From Mariprofundaceae bacterium (GTDB taxonomy: Bacteria > Pseudomonadota > Zetaproteobacteria > Mariprofundales > Mariprofundaceae): a stretch of 5,572 bases of DNA. The notes under the pieces were generated by a model that had not been told where the DNA came from, did not search any database, and saw only the letters and a list, made by a program, of their open reading frames with translations. Shown in pieces: positions 5,571-5,572 of this stretch. Location of the stretch: NCBI GenBank assembly GCA_030950835.1, contig JAUZQU010000032.1:1-5572 (forward strand), read 5' to 3'. Both the position numbers and the translations under genes were made by a program. Within the stretch, counting starts at the first letter, position 1. Each line of letters starts with the position of its first letter.

Positions 5571-5572
5571 AA

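Overview
The window is about 45% GC and comes from a bacterium, most likely a member of the Pseudomonadota. The evidence is an RluA that matches the Escherichia coli type in length and motif order, plus a very large 'GDH180'-type NAD-glutamate dehydrogenase, a family common in proteobacteria. Genus cannot be fixed from the sequence; a gammaproteobacterium or a zetaproteobacterium is an inference only. All four clear genes are chromosomal in style. No tRNA, rRNA, CRISPR array or recognisable insertion sequence was seen.

Layout from left to right: (1) positions 1-2687, minus strand, hold the N-terminal 895 codons of a large NAD-specific glutamate dehydrogenase whose 3' end lies beyond the left edge. 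(2) Positions 2688-2810 form a compact divergent control region with promoter-like boxes facing both ways, an ACGT-centred imperfect palindrome overlapping both -35 boxes, and a perfect 7-bp inverted repeat in the rluA leader. (3) Positions 2811-3470, plus strand, encode the RNA pseudouridine synthase RluA. (4) Only 21 bases downstream and convergent with it is a two-gene minus-strand unit. It is read from right to left as arsM (arsenite S-adenosylmethionine methyltransferase, 4482-5312) and then a DHH/DHHA1 phosphoesterase-like protein (3492-4451), with 30 bases between them. (5) Positions 5313-5572 hold the arsM promoter region, a candidate operator, a terminator-like structure flanked by A- and T-runs, and possibly the 3' tail of another minus-strand gene. 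No gap longer than 300 bases lacks a gene.

Functionally, glutamate dehydrogenase links glutamate catabolism to the citric acid cycle, RluA modifies 23S rRNA and tRNA, and ArsM converts arsenite to methylated arsenicals. The DHH protein is the least understood gene. It keeps the metal-binding aspartates and the DHH triad but has Asn where many relatives have the motif I His, and Arg where the DHHA1 signature usually has His. Its tight coupling to arsM is the most interesting point in the window. The rest looks like ordinary housekeeping sequence with some plausible but unproven regulatory sites.
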